Origin: Microtetraspora glauca
GTDB lineage: Bacteria > Actinomycetota > Actinomycetes > Streptomycetales > Streptomycetaceae
DNA: 64,000 bases
NCBI GenBank assembly: GCA_000721275.1
Contig: JOFO01000016.1
Location: forward strand, 62,001-126,000
Direction of reading: 5' to 3'
In this document: positions 1 through 7,808 of the stretch, one piece after another
Layout of the letters: each line of letters opens with the position of its first letter
Position numbering within the stretch: the stretch's first letter is position 1
Made by a program: the position numbers and the translations under genes
The notes under the pieces: model-generated
What the model saw: the letters and a program-made list of their open reading frames with translations, nothing else
Database searches by the model: none
What the model was told of the DNA's origin: nothing

Positions 1-58
1 CGAGTACCCGGGCCCGGACCCGGACCGGCGGGAGACGCCGCAGGCGATGCGCGTCTGA
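1..58 (+). CDS. 3' end of an unidentified CDS
   Basis: An open frame entering from the left edge ends at a TGA at 56-58. The last residues read EYPGPDPDRRETPQAMRV. The codons have G or C in nearly every third position, as expected of a Streptomyces gene. The piece is too short to name. It converges on the AraC-type gene and is followed directly by a strong stem-loop. Confidence 0.5.
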   Translation, partial: EYPGPDPDRRETPQAMRV

Positions 59-68
59 CGCGGCGCGC

Positions 69-114
69 ACGCGAGGGGCCCGGCGGGTGACGTACCCCGC
101 CGGGCCCCTCGCGT
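69..114. terminator. Bidirectional stem-loop terminator
   Basis: A perfect 19-bp inverted repeat (69-87 against 96-114) encloses an 8-nt loop between two convergent genes. There is no U-tract, which is usual for high-GC actinobacterial terminators. The right arm almost touches the stop codon of the AraC-type gene. Confidence 0.85.
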
Positions 115-115
115 C

Positions 116-979
116 TCAGGACGCGTGCCGCACCGGGATCCACAGCTCCGCCGCCGCCGTCTTCCAGTCCTCCGACGGGCGGACGGACAGGATCTCCGGG
201 CCGGGGCGGCTCTCGTACGGGTTCGACGGGAACCACTCGGTGAAGACGTCCCGCCACAGGTACTGCAGCGCCTGCGGGTAGGGGCCCTCGTTCTCGAAGA
301 CGGCCCAGGTGCCGGCGGGGACGTGCAGCGTCTCGTACTCCTCCGCCCCCTCCGGGCCGGTCACCGCGCCGTACCAGTGGTCGAGCTCGGCGCCCTCCTC
401 GCGGCTGTCGGTGAGGTGCACGACCGCCGAGACCAGCCCGGCCGGCTCCCCGGCCGACAGCGCGGCCAGCGCCGCCAGGCGATCCTGTCCCAGGCCCCGG
501 ATCTGTGCGGCGATCGCCGGGTTCTCGCCCTCGTGGACGAGCGGGACCCGGGCCCTGCTGCCGGTGATCCCGAAGGCGTCCCGGGTCGTGACGCGGTACT
601 TCATGCTGCTGTTCCCTTCGACGACGAGGCGGAAGGACATGCGCGGCTGGGCGGTGAGCGCGGCGCCGGTGCGGCGGGCCTCACCGGGCCCGATGCCGTG
701 GACCGCGCGGAACGCCCGGGCGAACGCCTCGCCGGAGCCGTAGCCGTACCGGACGGCGATCTCCAGCAGCGTCCGTTCCCCGGCCAGCACCTCGGCGCCC
801 GCGACGGTGAGCCGCCGGCGGCGCACGTACTCCGACAGCGGCATCCCCGCGAGGGCGGAGAAGAGCCGCCGGAAGTGGTACTCCGACGTGTGGGCGATCC
901 GGGCCAGTTCGGCCGGGTCGAGGTCGCCGTCGAGGCGCGCCTCGACGTGGTCGAGGGCCCGGTTCAGTCCGTCCAGCAC
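116..979 (-). CDS. AraC-family regulator with GyrI-like effector domain
   Basis: This 287-residue cytoplasmic transcription factor has two parts. Residues 1-110 form an AraC/XylS double helix-turn-helix; the second helix pair contains 'IAVRYGYGSGEAFARAFRAVHGIGP', a typical AraC signature. Residues about 125-285 resemble the GyrI/SOUL-like effector-binding fold of the Rob/SoxS-GyrI class, which binds small hydrophobic or cationic ligands. The order HTH first, GyrI second is the standard one. Its targets cannot be told from this window; the next gene on the same strand (GNAT) starts upstream of it and could be co-transcribed. Confidence 0.85.
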   Translation of the reverse strand: MLDGLNRALDHVEARLDGDLDPAELARIAHTSEYHFRRLFSALAGMPLSEYVRRRRLTVAGAEVLAGERTLLEIAVRYGYGSGEAFARAFRAVHGIGPGEARRTGAALTAQPRMSFRLVVEGNSSMKYRVTTRDAFGITGSRARVPLVHEGENPAIAAQIRGLGQDRLAALAALSAGEPAGLVSAVVHLTDSREEGAELDHWYGAVTGPEGAEEYETLHVPAGTWAVFENEGPYPQALQYLWRDVFTEWFPSNPYESRPGPEILSVRPSEDWKTAAAELWIPVRHAS

Positions 980-1057
980 GGCTGGTCCTTCCTGTCTGGT
1001 GCGACGTCCTCACGGTAGGAACGGCTCGCGGTCCGGCACCCGACAATCCGTGCCCGG

Positions 1058-1591
1058 TCAGGTCAGGGTCAGCAGCATGGTGATGTCGTCGCGGTAGTCG
1101 TCGTCGGCCACGCGGATGGCGCCGGGGACGCGCCCGACCTCCTGGTAGCCGGCCTTCGCGTAGAAGGTGTCGGTGCTGGTGCCGCCCCGGACGCCGAGCC
1201 GGATCGCGTCGACGCCCTCGAAGCCGGGGGCGGTGCGGGCGGCGCGCTCGACCGCCGCCATCAGGTCGCGGCCGTACCCCTTGCCCTGGTGCTTCGGGTG
1301 CACCATCACGGTGTACAGCCACACCCAGTGGGTCATGAGGCGGTGGGTGTTGAACGCGAAGACGGCGGTGGCGGCGACCGTGCCGTCCTCGTCCCGCCCG
1401 ACCAGGAGCCGGTGGGTGCCCTGGGCCATGCCGACGAGGTGCTGGCGGAGCGCGGGGCGGACGTCGTCGCCGGTGACGGGTGCGACGAAGCCGACGGCGC
1501 CGCCCGCGTTGGTGACGTCGACCCAGAGGTCGAGGATGCTGTCGGTCAGGGCCTGGTCGACCGGCGGATCGACCTCGAAGGTAAGGGTCAT
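1058..1591 (-). CDS. GNAT-family N-acetyltransferase
   Basis: A 177-residue acetyltransferase starting MTLTFEVDPP. The acetyl-CoA binding motif A is visible as 'VMVHPKHQGKGYGRDLMAAVE', with the QGKGYG pyrophosphate loop, followed by a C-terminal 'FYAKAGYQEVGRVPG' strand typical of GNAT enzymes. The frame can be extended upstream to 1768, but that extension is Arg/Pro-rich, lacks a ribosome site and overlaps the next gene, so the internal ATG at 1589-1591 is preferred. The substrate is unknown. It lies 79 nt upstream of the AraC-type gene on the same strand. Confidence 0.8.
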   Translation of the reverse strand: MTLTFEVDPPVDQALTDSILDLWVDVTNAGGAVGFVAPVTGDDVRPALRQHLVGMAQGTHRLLVGRDEDGTVAATAVFAFNTHRLMTHWVWLYTVMVHPKHQGKGYGRDLMAAVERAARTAPGFEGVDAIRLGVRGGTSTDTFYAKAGYQEVGRVPGAIRVADDDYRDDITMLLTLT

Positions 1592-1766
1592 GTTGTGACC
1601 GTATCCCTTACTCGGCGATCGGATCAAGGTACTCCCGCCACCCCCTTCCGGCGCCCGCGCCACCGCGTGCTTCACTGGAGGGGCCGTCCCGTATGGGAAG
1701 GTTCGGCACGGCTCGCCACGGCTGGGAACGGCGCGCGACGGCTTCGGAAGGGAAGCGTGGACTGAC

Positions 1767-2030
1767 ATGCTCCGCTACTCGCTGATGCGGCTCGGCATCT
1801 TCGCCGGCTGCTTCTTCGCCCTGTGGGGCCTGGTGTACGTCGGCGCGCTGCCGCGCGGCCTCGGCGACTCCAACCTCCTGTGGGTCCTGCTCCTCGCCAT
1901 CGTCGTCTCGGCCCCCCTGAGCTTCGTCCTGCTCCGCAAGCAGCGCGACTCCCTGAGCGCCGAGATCGTCGAGAAGGTCGACCGCGCCAAGGACCGCCTC
2001 CACGAGAACCGCACCCGCGAGGACGTCTGA
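1767..2030 (+). CDS. DUF4229 family small membrane protein
   Basis: An 87-residue protein with two transmembrane helices (about residues 8-28 and 36-56) and a charged, helical cytoplasmic tail (EKVDRAKDRLHENRTREDV). This is the layout of the actinobacterial DUF4229 family, whose function is not known. It is preceded by a GGAAGGG-type ribosome site. The UTRA-domain gene follows 20 nt downstream and is probably in the same transcript. Confidence 0.75.
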   Translation: MLRYSLMRLGIFAGCFFALWGLVYVGALPRGLGDSNLLWVLLLAIVVSAPLSFVLLRKQRDSLSAEIVEKVDRAKDRLHENRTREDV

Positions 2031-2050
2031 CCCCGGGCCGGGGCAGCCGC

Positions 2051-2602
2051 ATGGCGGGCGACGCGTGGATCGCCGAGACCGCGCCCTACCTGACCCCGCG
2101 CGAGCCCGGGCAGAGCGACGCGTGGACCGACGAGGCCGCCCGGCGCGGCCGCCGCGGCGGCCAGCGGCTCCTCCACGCGGGCGAGGCGGACGCCCCTGAG
2201 GCGGTCCGCGCGGCCCTCGGGCTCGCCGTCGGCGCGCGCGTCGTCGTCAGGCGGCGGCTGATCCTGCTGGACGACCGGCCCGTGGAACTGGCCGACAGCT
2301 ACTACCCCCTCTCCGTCGCCGGCGGCACGCCCCTCGCTGAACCGCGCAAGGTCCCCGGCGGCGCCGTCACCCTGCTCAAGGAGCTGGGGTACGTCGGCGC
2401 CGAGGTCGTCGAGGACGTGAGCGCGGACCTGGCCGGCCCGGAGGAACGCGAACACCTCGCCCTCCCGGAGGGCAGCGCCGTCCTCCGGCTGCTCCGGCTC
2501 ACGCGGACCGCCGACGGGACGCCGATGGAGGCGTCGCTGATGACCATGCCGGCCGGCAGGCACCTCACGTACCGGCTGCCCGCCGAACGGCCCCCGGTGT
2601 GA
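2051..2602 (+). CDS. UTRA-domain protein without a helix-turn-helix (GntR-like effector domain)
   Basis: A 183-residue protein whose residues about 45-180 match the UTRA ligand-binding fold of HutC-type GntR regulators: 'ALGLAVGARVVVRRRLILLDDRPVELADSYYP' and the closing 'LRLTRTADGTPMEASLMTMPAGRHLTYRLP'. The usual N-terminal winged helix-turn-helix is absent. Instead there is a short 40-residue lead. No DNA-binding domain can be found upstream because that space is filled by the DUF4229 gene. The start ATG at 2051 was chosen as the first codon in the conserved part. It may be a ligand sensor acting through a partner, or a relic. Confidence 0.7.
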   Translation: MAGDAWIAETAPYLTPREPGQSDAWTDEAARRGRRGGQRLLHAGEADAPEAVRAALGLAVGARVVVRRRLILLDDRPVELADSYYPLSVAGGTPLAEPRKVPGGAVTLLKELGYVGAEVVEDVSADLAGPEEREHLALPEGSAVLRLLRLTRTADGTPMEASLMTMPAGRHLTYRLPAERPPV

Positions 2603-2659
2603 CGGCGGTGTGTGACGGCGGCGTGTAAGGGCTGCGTAAGGTTCCTCACAGATCACTTG

Positions 2660-2693
2660 CCCCTGGCGGGAGCTTTCCGGCTCTCACCAGGGG
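2660..2693 (+). terminator. Stem-loop terminator after the UTRA gene
   Basis: CCCCTGG (2660-2666) pairs with CCAGGGG (2687-2693) and is followed by a T-rich stretch (TGTTCTGTTTC). It lies 57 nt after the stop codon of the UTRA gene. Confidence 0.6.
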
Positions 2694-2725
2694 TGTTCTG
2701 TTTCGGTCACGGGCGTCCGGTTCTC

Positions 2726-2772
2726 GATCTCAAAGAACAGCTTTGAGGATCTCAAAGTTCAAGTGTTAACGT
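2726..2772 (+). promoter_or_regulatory. Promoter with triple CTCAAAG operator, leading to a leaderless transcript
   Basis: The motif GATCTCAAAG occurs at 2726-2735 and 2748-2757, with an inverted copy CTTTGAGGAT at 2741-2750. A candidate -35 TTGAGG (2743-2748) lies 18 nt from a -10 TAACGT (2767-2772). That would place the transcription start at or next to the ATG at 2780. The repeats overlap the -35, as a repressor site would. The regulator is unknown. Confidence 0.5.
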
Positions 2773-2779
2773 ATCGGCC

Positions 2780-2890
2780 ATGACGACAGCAGTGCGCCTC
2801 CACCACGCCCCGGGCATCCCGCTCGTGGCGCGCCTGCACGTCGATCTCTGCCGCTGTATGTCCGCGGCCTGTTGTCGCCGCGAGTCCTGA
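2780..2890 (+). CDS. Cysteine-rich leader peptide (probable cysteine attenuator)
   Basis: A 36-residue open frame beginning MTTAVRLHHAPG and ending with LHVDLCRCMSAACCRRES. The 'HVDL' core followed by clustered Cys codons (24, 26, 31, 32) matches the putative leader peptides that precede sulfur and cysteine uptake genes in actinomycetes; the leaderless poly-cysteine small ORFs of mycobacteria act by ribosome stalling when cysteinyl-tRNA is scarce. Its own ATG seems to be the first base of the mRNA. It ends 107 nt before the symporter start. Inference: it couples cysteine supply to symporter expression. Confidence 0.65.
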   Translation: MTTAVRLHHAPGIPLVARLHVDLCRCMSAACCRRES

Positions 2891-2997
2891 GGCCCCGCGC
2901 CTCCCCGGCAGCATGCAGCGGCGCCCCGTGCGAGAGAAGCACGGGCGAGTGCCGCACCCCCGTCCCGTATCCCCATACGCATCAGTGGAGTGTGTCC

Positions 2998-4335
2998 GTG
3001 TCCGCGTCCGCGTCCGCCACCGAGGCCAAGCCCTCGTCCCGGATACCGAAGGTCCCCTTCTGGGCCCAGATCGTCGCCGGTCTGGTGCTCGGCGTCCTGC
3101 TCGGGTGGATCGCCCGCAGCCAGGACGTCTCCTGGCTGAAGGAGACCCTCGCGCAGGTCGGCGACATCTTCGTCCAGCTGCTCAAGCTGGCCGTCGCCCC
3201 GCTCGTCTTCTTCGCCATCCTGGTGTCCATCACCAACCTGCGGAAGGTGAACAACGCCGCCCGGCTCGCCACCCGCACCCTCCTCTGGTTCATGATCACC
3301 TCGCTGATCGCGGTCGCCATCGGCCTCGCGATCGGCCTGATCACCAACCCCGGCGCCGGCACCGGCCTCACCCCGCAGGACGGCAAGCTGCCGAAGCGCG
3401 AGGGCTCCTGGATCGACTTCCTCACCGGCATCGTCCCGACCGACGTCATCACGCCCTTCACCGAGCTGAACGTCCTCCAGATCGTCTTCATGGCCGCCGT
3501 CGCCGGCATCGCCGCCCTCAAGCTCGGCGACAAGGCCCAGCCGATCCTCACCCTCTCCGAGTCGGTCCTGGAACTCCTCCAGAAGGCCCTGTGGTGGGTC
3601 ATCCGCCTCGCCCCGCTCGGCACCGTCGGCCTCATCGGCTTCGCCATCGCCGACTACGGCTGGGACCTCATCGGCAAGTACGCGACCTTCACCGCCGACG
3701 TCTACATCGGCTGCGCCCTGGTCCTCTTCGGCGTCTACCCGCTGCTGCTCGCCACCGTCGCCAAGGTCAACCCGCTCCAGTTCTTCAAGGGCGCCTGGCC
3801 CGCCATCCAGCTGGCCTTCGTCTCCCGCTCCTCGGTCGGCACCATGCCGGTCACCCAGAAGGTCACCGAGCGCCTCGGCGTCCCGAAGGAGTACGCCTCC
3901 TTCGCCGTCCCGTTCGGCGCCACCACCAAGATGGACGGCTGCGCCGCGATCTACCCGGCGCTCGCCGCGATCTTCATCGCGCAGATCTTCGACGTGCAGC
4001 TCGGCATCGGCGACTACCTGCTGATCGCCTTCGTCTCGGTGATCGGCTCCGCCGCCACCGCCGGCCTCACCGGCGCCACGGTCATGCTGACCCTGACCCT
4101 CTCCACCCTGGGCCTCCCCCTGGAGGGCGTCGGCCTCCTCATGGCGATCGACCCGATCCTGGACATGATGCGCACGGCGACGAACGTGGCCGGCCAGGCA
4201 CTGGTCCCGGTGATCGTCTCCGCCCGCGAGAAGATCCTCGACGTCACCGCGTACGAGAACGCCTCCTCGTCCCCGATCGACGAGCTGGGCTCCCGGGACG
4301 CCGAGCCGAAGACGGCGGTCGCCGCCGCGGCCTGA
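2998..4335 (+). CDS. Dicarboxylate/amino acid:cation symporter (DAACS family)
   Basis: A 445-residue integral membrane transporter of the GltP/DctA/TcyP family, which co-imports acidic amino acids, dicarboxylates or cystine with protons or sodium. About eight hydrophobic helices are evident. The re-entrant loop signatures are present: 'RSSVGTMPVTQ' (serine-rich hairpin 1) and 'GATTKMDGCAAIYPALAAIFIAQ' followed by 'DMMRTATNVAGQAL'. GTG at 2998 was chosen because GGAG lies 7 nt upstream; a longer frame to 2872 would overlap the leader peptide and is Cys/Pro-rich. The Cys leader suggests L-cystine as cargo (as for TcyP/YdjN), but the family sequence alone does not decide the substrate. Confidence 0.85.
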   Translation: MSASASATEAKPSSRIPKVPFWAQIVAGLVLGVLLGWIARSQDVSWLKETLAQVGDIFVQLLKLAVAPLVFFAILVSITNLRKVNNAARLATRTLLWFMITSLIAVAIGLAIGLITNPGAGTGLTPQDGKLPKREGSWIDFLTGIVPTDVITPFTELNVLQIVFMAAVAGIAALKLGDKAQPILTLSESVLELLQKALWWVIRLAPLGTVGLIGFAIADYGWDLIGKYATFTADVYIGCALVLFGVYPLLLATVAKVNPLQFFKGAWPAIQLAFVSRSSVGTMPVTQKVTERLGVPKEYASFAVPFGATTKMDGCAAIYPALAAIFIAQIFDVQLGIGDYLLIAFVSVIGSAATAGLTGATVMLTLTLSTLGLPLEGVGLLMAIDPILDMMRTATNVAGQALVPVIVSAREKILDVTAYENASSSPIDELGSRDAEPKTAVAAAA

Positions 4336-4351
4336 CCCCGCCCCGTACCCC

Positions 4352-4387
4352 ACGTGCCCCTCGCCCCCGTCCGGGCGGGGGGCACGT
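4352..4387 (+). terminator. Stem-loop terminator after the symporter
   Basis: ACGTGCCCC (4352-4360) pairs perfectly with GGGGCACGT (4379-4387), with an inner CGCCC/GGGCG pair, 17 nt after the symporter stop. Confidence 0.8.
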
Positions 4388-4444
4388 AGGCTTTGGCGGG
4401 CGCGCCGGACGATCATGGGCGGGACAGCGAGGGCGGAGAGGGAC

Positions 4445-5080
4445 GTGGCGGGGACCAAGAGGCTGCCGCGGGCCGTGCGGGAGCGGCAGATGATGGACGC
4501 CGCCGTGGCGTGTTTCGCGCGGGCGGGGTACCAGGCGGCGTCGATGGACGAGATCGCCGAGCTGGCCGGGGTGTCGAAGCCGCTGGTCTACCTGTACCTG
4601 AACTCCAAGGAGGAGCTGTTCACCGCCTGCATCCGGCGGGAGGCGGAGGCGCTGCTCGGGGCCGTCGCCGCGGTCGTGGGGGACACCGCCGCGCCGCCGG
4701 ACGAGCGGTTGTGGGCGGGGCTGCTGGCGTTCTTCGGGCACGCGGCGGACCATCCGGACGCCTGGGCGGTGCTGAGCCGGCACGCGCGGACGCAGGGCGA
4801 GCCGTTCGCGACCGAGGCGGCGCGGATGCGGGAGGAGATCACGGACTTCGTGACCGGGCTGATCGGCGAGGCGGCGCGGGCGGCGCACGGGCCGGTCGAC
4901 ATCGGCGAGCGGGACGTGGCGGCGCTGGCGCAGGCCCTGGTCGGGTCGGCCGAGTCGCTGGCGACGTGGGCCAACGAGACGCCCGGGGTGACGGCGCGGG
5001 AGGCCGCCGCGACGCTGATGAACTTCGCCTGGTCCGGGCTCGGGAATCTCATGAAGAACGAGCGCTGGTCTCCCCGCTGA
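4445..5080 (+). CDS. TetR/AcrR-family repressor
   Basis: A 211-residue protein with an N-terminal TetR helix-turn-helix: 'MMDAAVACFARAGYQAASMDEIAELAGVSKPLVYLYLNSKEELF'. The remaining helices form the ligand-binding and dimer domain. GTG at 4445 is preferred because GGAGAGG lies just upstream; an ATG at 4415 has no ribosome site. The gene sits immediately before a long-chain acyl-CoA synthetase and an operator-like palindrome starts 2 nt after its stop. Inference: it senses a fatty acyl-CoA and controls the ligase, as many actinobacterial FadR-like TetR proteins do. Confidence 0.85.
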   Translation: MAGTKRLPRAVRERQMMDAAVACFARAGYQAASMDEIAELAGVSKPLVYLYLNSKEELFTACIRREAEALLGAVAAVVGDTAAPPDERLWAGLLAFFGHAADHPDAWAVLSRHARTQGEPFATEAARMREEITDFVTGLIGEAARAAHGPVDIGERDVAALAQALVGSAESLATWANETPGVTAREAAATLMNFAWSGLGNLMKNERWSPR

Positions 5081-5081
5081 G

Positions 5082-5111
5082 CCTTACCGGGCAGTAAGGT
5101 TACCGGCCAGT
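5082..5111 (+). promoter_or_regulatory. TetR-type operator ahead of the acyl-CoA synthetase
   Basis: The palindrome CCTTAC-N6-GTAAGG (5082-5099) is followed by a second half-related copy. The core TTACCGG(G/C)CAGT recurs at 5084-5095 and 5100-5111 with a 16-bp period. The position between the TetR gene and the ligase, about 100 nt before the ligase start, suits a repressor site. Confidence 0.5.
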
Positions 5112-5210
5112 CCCCTCTGTGGGGCCCGTACGGCCGCACGTCCGCTCCACGACGCACGCACGACGCACGACGCACCACCTTCGTCCATCGCGCAGACCGA
5201 GGAGCCGCCC

Positions 5211-7058
5211 GTGCCGTCCGACCTCGCCCTCCTCCGCGTCGACGGCCGGGTCCGGGAGGCCGCCGCGCCCGCCCTCGTCCCCCTCGTGGACCGCGGATCG
5301 CTCGCCGACCTGCCGTACGACAACGCCCGCCATCACCCCGACGCCGTCGTCTTCTCCCGCAAGGACGCCGACGGGCGCTGGACGGACGTCACCGCATCCC
5401 GGTTCGCCGCCGAGGTGCACGCCGTCGCCAAGGGGCTCGTCGCGCACGGGCTCCGCCCCGGCGACCGGCTCGCCCTGATGGCCCGGACGACCTACGAGTG
5501 GACGCTCCTCGACTTCGCCGCCTGGGCCGCCGGACTCGTCACCGTCCCCGTGTACCCCACCGCCTCCGCCTTCCAGACCCGCTGGATCCTCCAGGACTCC
5601 GGCGCCGTCGCCTGCGTGGTCGAGGACGCGGACCAGGGCCGGCTCGTCTCCGCCGAACGCCGGCAGCTCCCGGGCCTCGCCCACCTGTGGGTCCTCGGCG
5701 CCGGAGCCGTGCGGCAGCTGCGCGAGGCCGGCGCGCGCGTCCCCGACGAGACGGTCACCGCCCGGCGCGGACTCCTCACCCCCGACGCCCTCGCCACCCT
5801 CGTGTACACCTCCGGCACCACCGGCCGGCCCAAGGGCTGCGCCCTCACCCACGCCAACTTCTTCGCCGAGGTCGACAACGCGATCCGGCTGCTCCACCCC
5901 GTCTTCGCGCCCGAGGGCGGCGAACCGCCCGCCACCCTCCTCTTCCTGCCGCTCTCGCACGTCTTCGGGCGGATGGTCGCGGTCGGCTGCGTCCGCGCCC
6001 GGGTGCGCGTCGGGCACGCGCCGGCCGTGGAGGGCGACGCGCTCCTCGACGACCTGGCCGCCTTCCGGCCGACGTTCCTCCTCGCGATCCCGTACGTGAT
6101 GGAGAAGGTGTACGACCGGGCCCGCGCCACCGCCGAACGCTCCGGCCGGGGCGCCGCCTTCGACCGCGCCGCGCGCACCGCCCGCCGCTACGGGCGGGGC
6201 GGGACGCCGCCGCTGTCGGTGCGGGCCGCCCGCGCCCTGTACGACCCGCTGGTCTACCGGCGGATCCGGGCGGCGCTCGGCGGCCGGGTGCGGTACGTGA
6301 TCTGCGGCGGCGCGCCGCTGGGCGTGCGGCTCGCGGAGTTCTTCCGCGGGGCGGGCGTCGAGGTCTTCGAGGGGTACGGCCTCACGGAGACCACCGCCGC
6401 GTCCACCGTCACCCCGCCGCTCGCGCCGCGCACCGGCACGGTCGGCCTTCCGCTGCCCGGCACCGCCGTCCGGATCGCCGACGACGGCGAGGTGTGGCTG
6501 CGCGGCCCGCACGTCTTCGCCGGCTACTGGGACGCGCGGCGCGGCACCGCCGTCCCGCACACCGACGGCGGCTGGTTCCCCACCGGCGACGTCGGCGCCC
6601 TCGACGACGACGGCTACCTCACCCTCACCGGCCGCAAGAAGGACCTCCTCGTCACGACCGCCGGCAAGAACGTCGCGCCCGCGCCGCTGGAGGACCGGCT
6701 GCGCGCCCATCCGCTCGTGGCCCAGTGCATGGTGGTCGGCGACGGCCGGCCGTACGTCGCCGCGCTGATCACCCTCGACCACGAGGGCCTCGCCCACTGG
6801 CGGCGCATGCGGGGCAAGGACCACCTGGCGCTGTGGGAGCTGGCCCGCGACGACGAACTGCTCGCGGTGGTCCGGCAGGCGGTGGACGACGCCAACCGGC
6901 TGGTCTCCCGGGCCGAGTCCATCCGCGCCTTCCGGATCGTGACCACCGGGTTCTCCGAGTCGTCCGGCCACCTCACCCCGTCGCTGAAGCTCCGGCGGCG
7001 GGCGGTGCTGCGGGACTTCGCGCGGGAGGTCGAGGAGATGTACGCGGATCCCCTCTAG
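5211..7058 (+). CDS. Long-chain fatty acid-CoA ligase (FadD15-like, AMP-binding)
   Basis: A 615-residue adenylate-forming enzyme that activates fatty acids as acyl-AMP and then acyl-CoA. Core motifs are in order: A3 'YTSGTTGRPKG', A5 'YGLTETT', A7 'PTGDVGALDDDGY' and A8 'GRKKDLLVTTAGKNVAP'. The C-terminal lysine subdomain differs from short-chain ligases and ends in 'LTPSLKLRRRAVLRDFAREVEEMY', as in FadD15/long-chain types. The GTG start has GAGGAG 5 nt upstream. It probably forms a regulatory pair with the upstream TetR gene. It converges on the PdxH-like gene, with short repeats between the stops. Confidence 0.9.
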   Translation: MPSDLALLRVDGRVREAAAPALVPLVDRGSLADLPYDNARHHPDAVVFSRKDADGRWTDVTASRFAAEVHAVAKGLVAHGLRPGDRLALMARTTYEWTLLDFAAWAAGLVTVPVYPTASAFQTRWILQDSGAVACVVEDADQGRLVSAERRQLPGLAHLWVLGAGAVRQLREAGARVPDETVTARRGLLTPDALATLVYTSGTTGRPKGCALTHANFFAEVDNAIRLLHPVFAPEGGEPPATLLFLPLSHVFGRMVAVGCVRARVRVGHAPAVEGDALLDDLAAFRPTFLLAIPYVMEKVYDRARATAERSGRGAAFDRAARTARRYGRGGTPPLSVRAARALYDPLVYRRIRAALGGRVRYVICGGAPLGVRLAEFFRGAGVEVFEGYGLTETTAASTVTPPLAPRTGTVGLPLPGTAVRIADDGEVWLRGPHVFAGYWDARRGTAVPHTDGGWFPTGDVGALDDDGYLTLTGRKKDLLVTTAGKNVAPAPLEDRLRAHPLVAQCMVVGDGRPYVAALITLDHEGLAHWRRMRGKDHLALWELARDDELLAVVRQAVDDANRLVSRAESIRAFRIVTTGFSESSGHLTPSLKLRRRAVLRDFAREVEEMYADPL

Positions 7059-7100
7059 CGGATCCCCTCCAGGGGAGAGGTACGCGCGGATCCCTCTAGG
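7046..7100. repeat. Three short GGATCCC(C)TCTAG repeats between convergent genes
   Basis: Near-identical 13-bp units occur at 7046-7058, 7060-7072 and 7088-7100. The first codes for the last residues and stop of the ligase and the third contains the stop of the PdxH-like gene. CCCCT..AGGGG also forms a small hairpin that may serve as a shared terminator. Confidence 0.6.
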
Positions 7101-7758
7101 GCCAGAGGAGTTCGCGGGTCCAGTCGCCGCCGGGACCGGTCCGGCGGTAGCGGAGGCGGAGGTGGCGGCGGCGGGCGTCGCCCTGGAAGAACTCCACCTC
7201 CTCCGGCTCGACCACGTACAGGGTCCAGGTGGGGGCGTCGGCGTCCGGCTCGGCCTCGGCGCGGCGCCAGGCCGCGTCGCTCGCGGCGGCGAGGGTGCCG
7301 GGGGAGTCGAGGGGTTCGCTCTGGCGGCCGGTGAGGGCGGCGGCGAGGGCGCCGGTGGTCCGCGCGTGCAGGTCGGCGTACGCCTCCTCCCGGCTCGCCG
7401 TCGTCACGGGCCCCCGCACCCGGACCTGGCGGCCCTGGGCCGGCCAGTAGAAGCCGAGCGCGGCCCGCGGGTTGGCGGCGAGCTGGCGGCCCTTGGCGCT
7501 GGTGGCGTGCGAGGCGAAGTGCCAGCCGCGGGCGTCCGCGTCGTGCAGCATCACCGTCCGGACGTCGGGGCGGCCGTCCGCGCCGGCCGTGGCGAGCGCG
7601 ACGGTGTGCGGCTCGGGCTGGCCTGCGGCGACGGCGCCGAGGAACCAGGTGTGGAAGAGGGGCAGGGGCTCGGCCGGGGCGGCTTCCGGGTCGAAGGCGG
7701 GCAGCTCGGTGTCCCAGACCCGCAGCCCGTGCAGTGCCTGGCGAAACGCGTCACTCAT
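7096..7758 (-). CDS. pdxH: Pyridoxine/pyridoxamine 5'-phosphate oxidase family protein
   Basis: A 220-residue FMN-dependent oxidase. The split-barrel FMN fold is recognisable by 'PEPHTVALATAGADGRPDVRTVMLHDAD', 'FASHATSAKGRQLAANPRAALGFYWPAQGRQVRVRG' and the C-terminal PdxH signature 'RLRYRR...WTRELLWP'. The length fits PdxH (about 215-230), which makes pyridoxal 5'-phosphate from PNP or PMP. The start ATG was placed at 7758; longer frames upstream are shadows of the thiolase gene. The lipid-transfer thiolase lies 50 nt upstream on the same strand, so read-through from that regulated promoter is possible. A different FMN- or F420-linked role cannot be excluded. Confidence 0.8.
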   Translation of the reverse strand: MSDAFRQALHGLRVWDTELPAFDPEAAPAEPLPLFHTWFLGAVAAGQPEPHTVALATAGADGRPDVRTVMLHDADARGWHFASHATSAKGRQLAANPRAALGFYWPAQGRQVRVRGPVTTASREEAYADLHARTTGALAAALTGRQSEPLDSPGTLAAASDAAWRRAEAEPDADAPTWTLYVVEPEEVEFFQGDARRRHLRLRYRRTGPGGDWTRELLWP

Positions 7759-7808
7759 GGGGCGAGGGTATGCGCACCGGGCCGCCGGCGTGCGGGTCCC
7801 GCGCGGCG

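Noticed and set aside
2752..4458. Long minus-strand frame of 568 codons opposite the symporter
   Set aside because: It is rich in Gly, Asp, Glu and Arg with no domain and lies exactly opposite a clear transporter; it results from the third-position GC bias.
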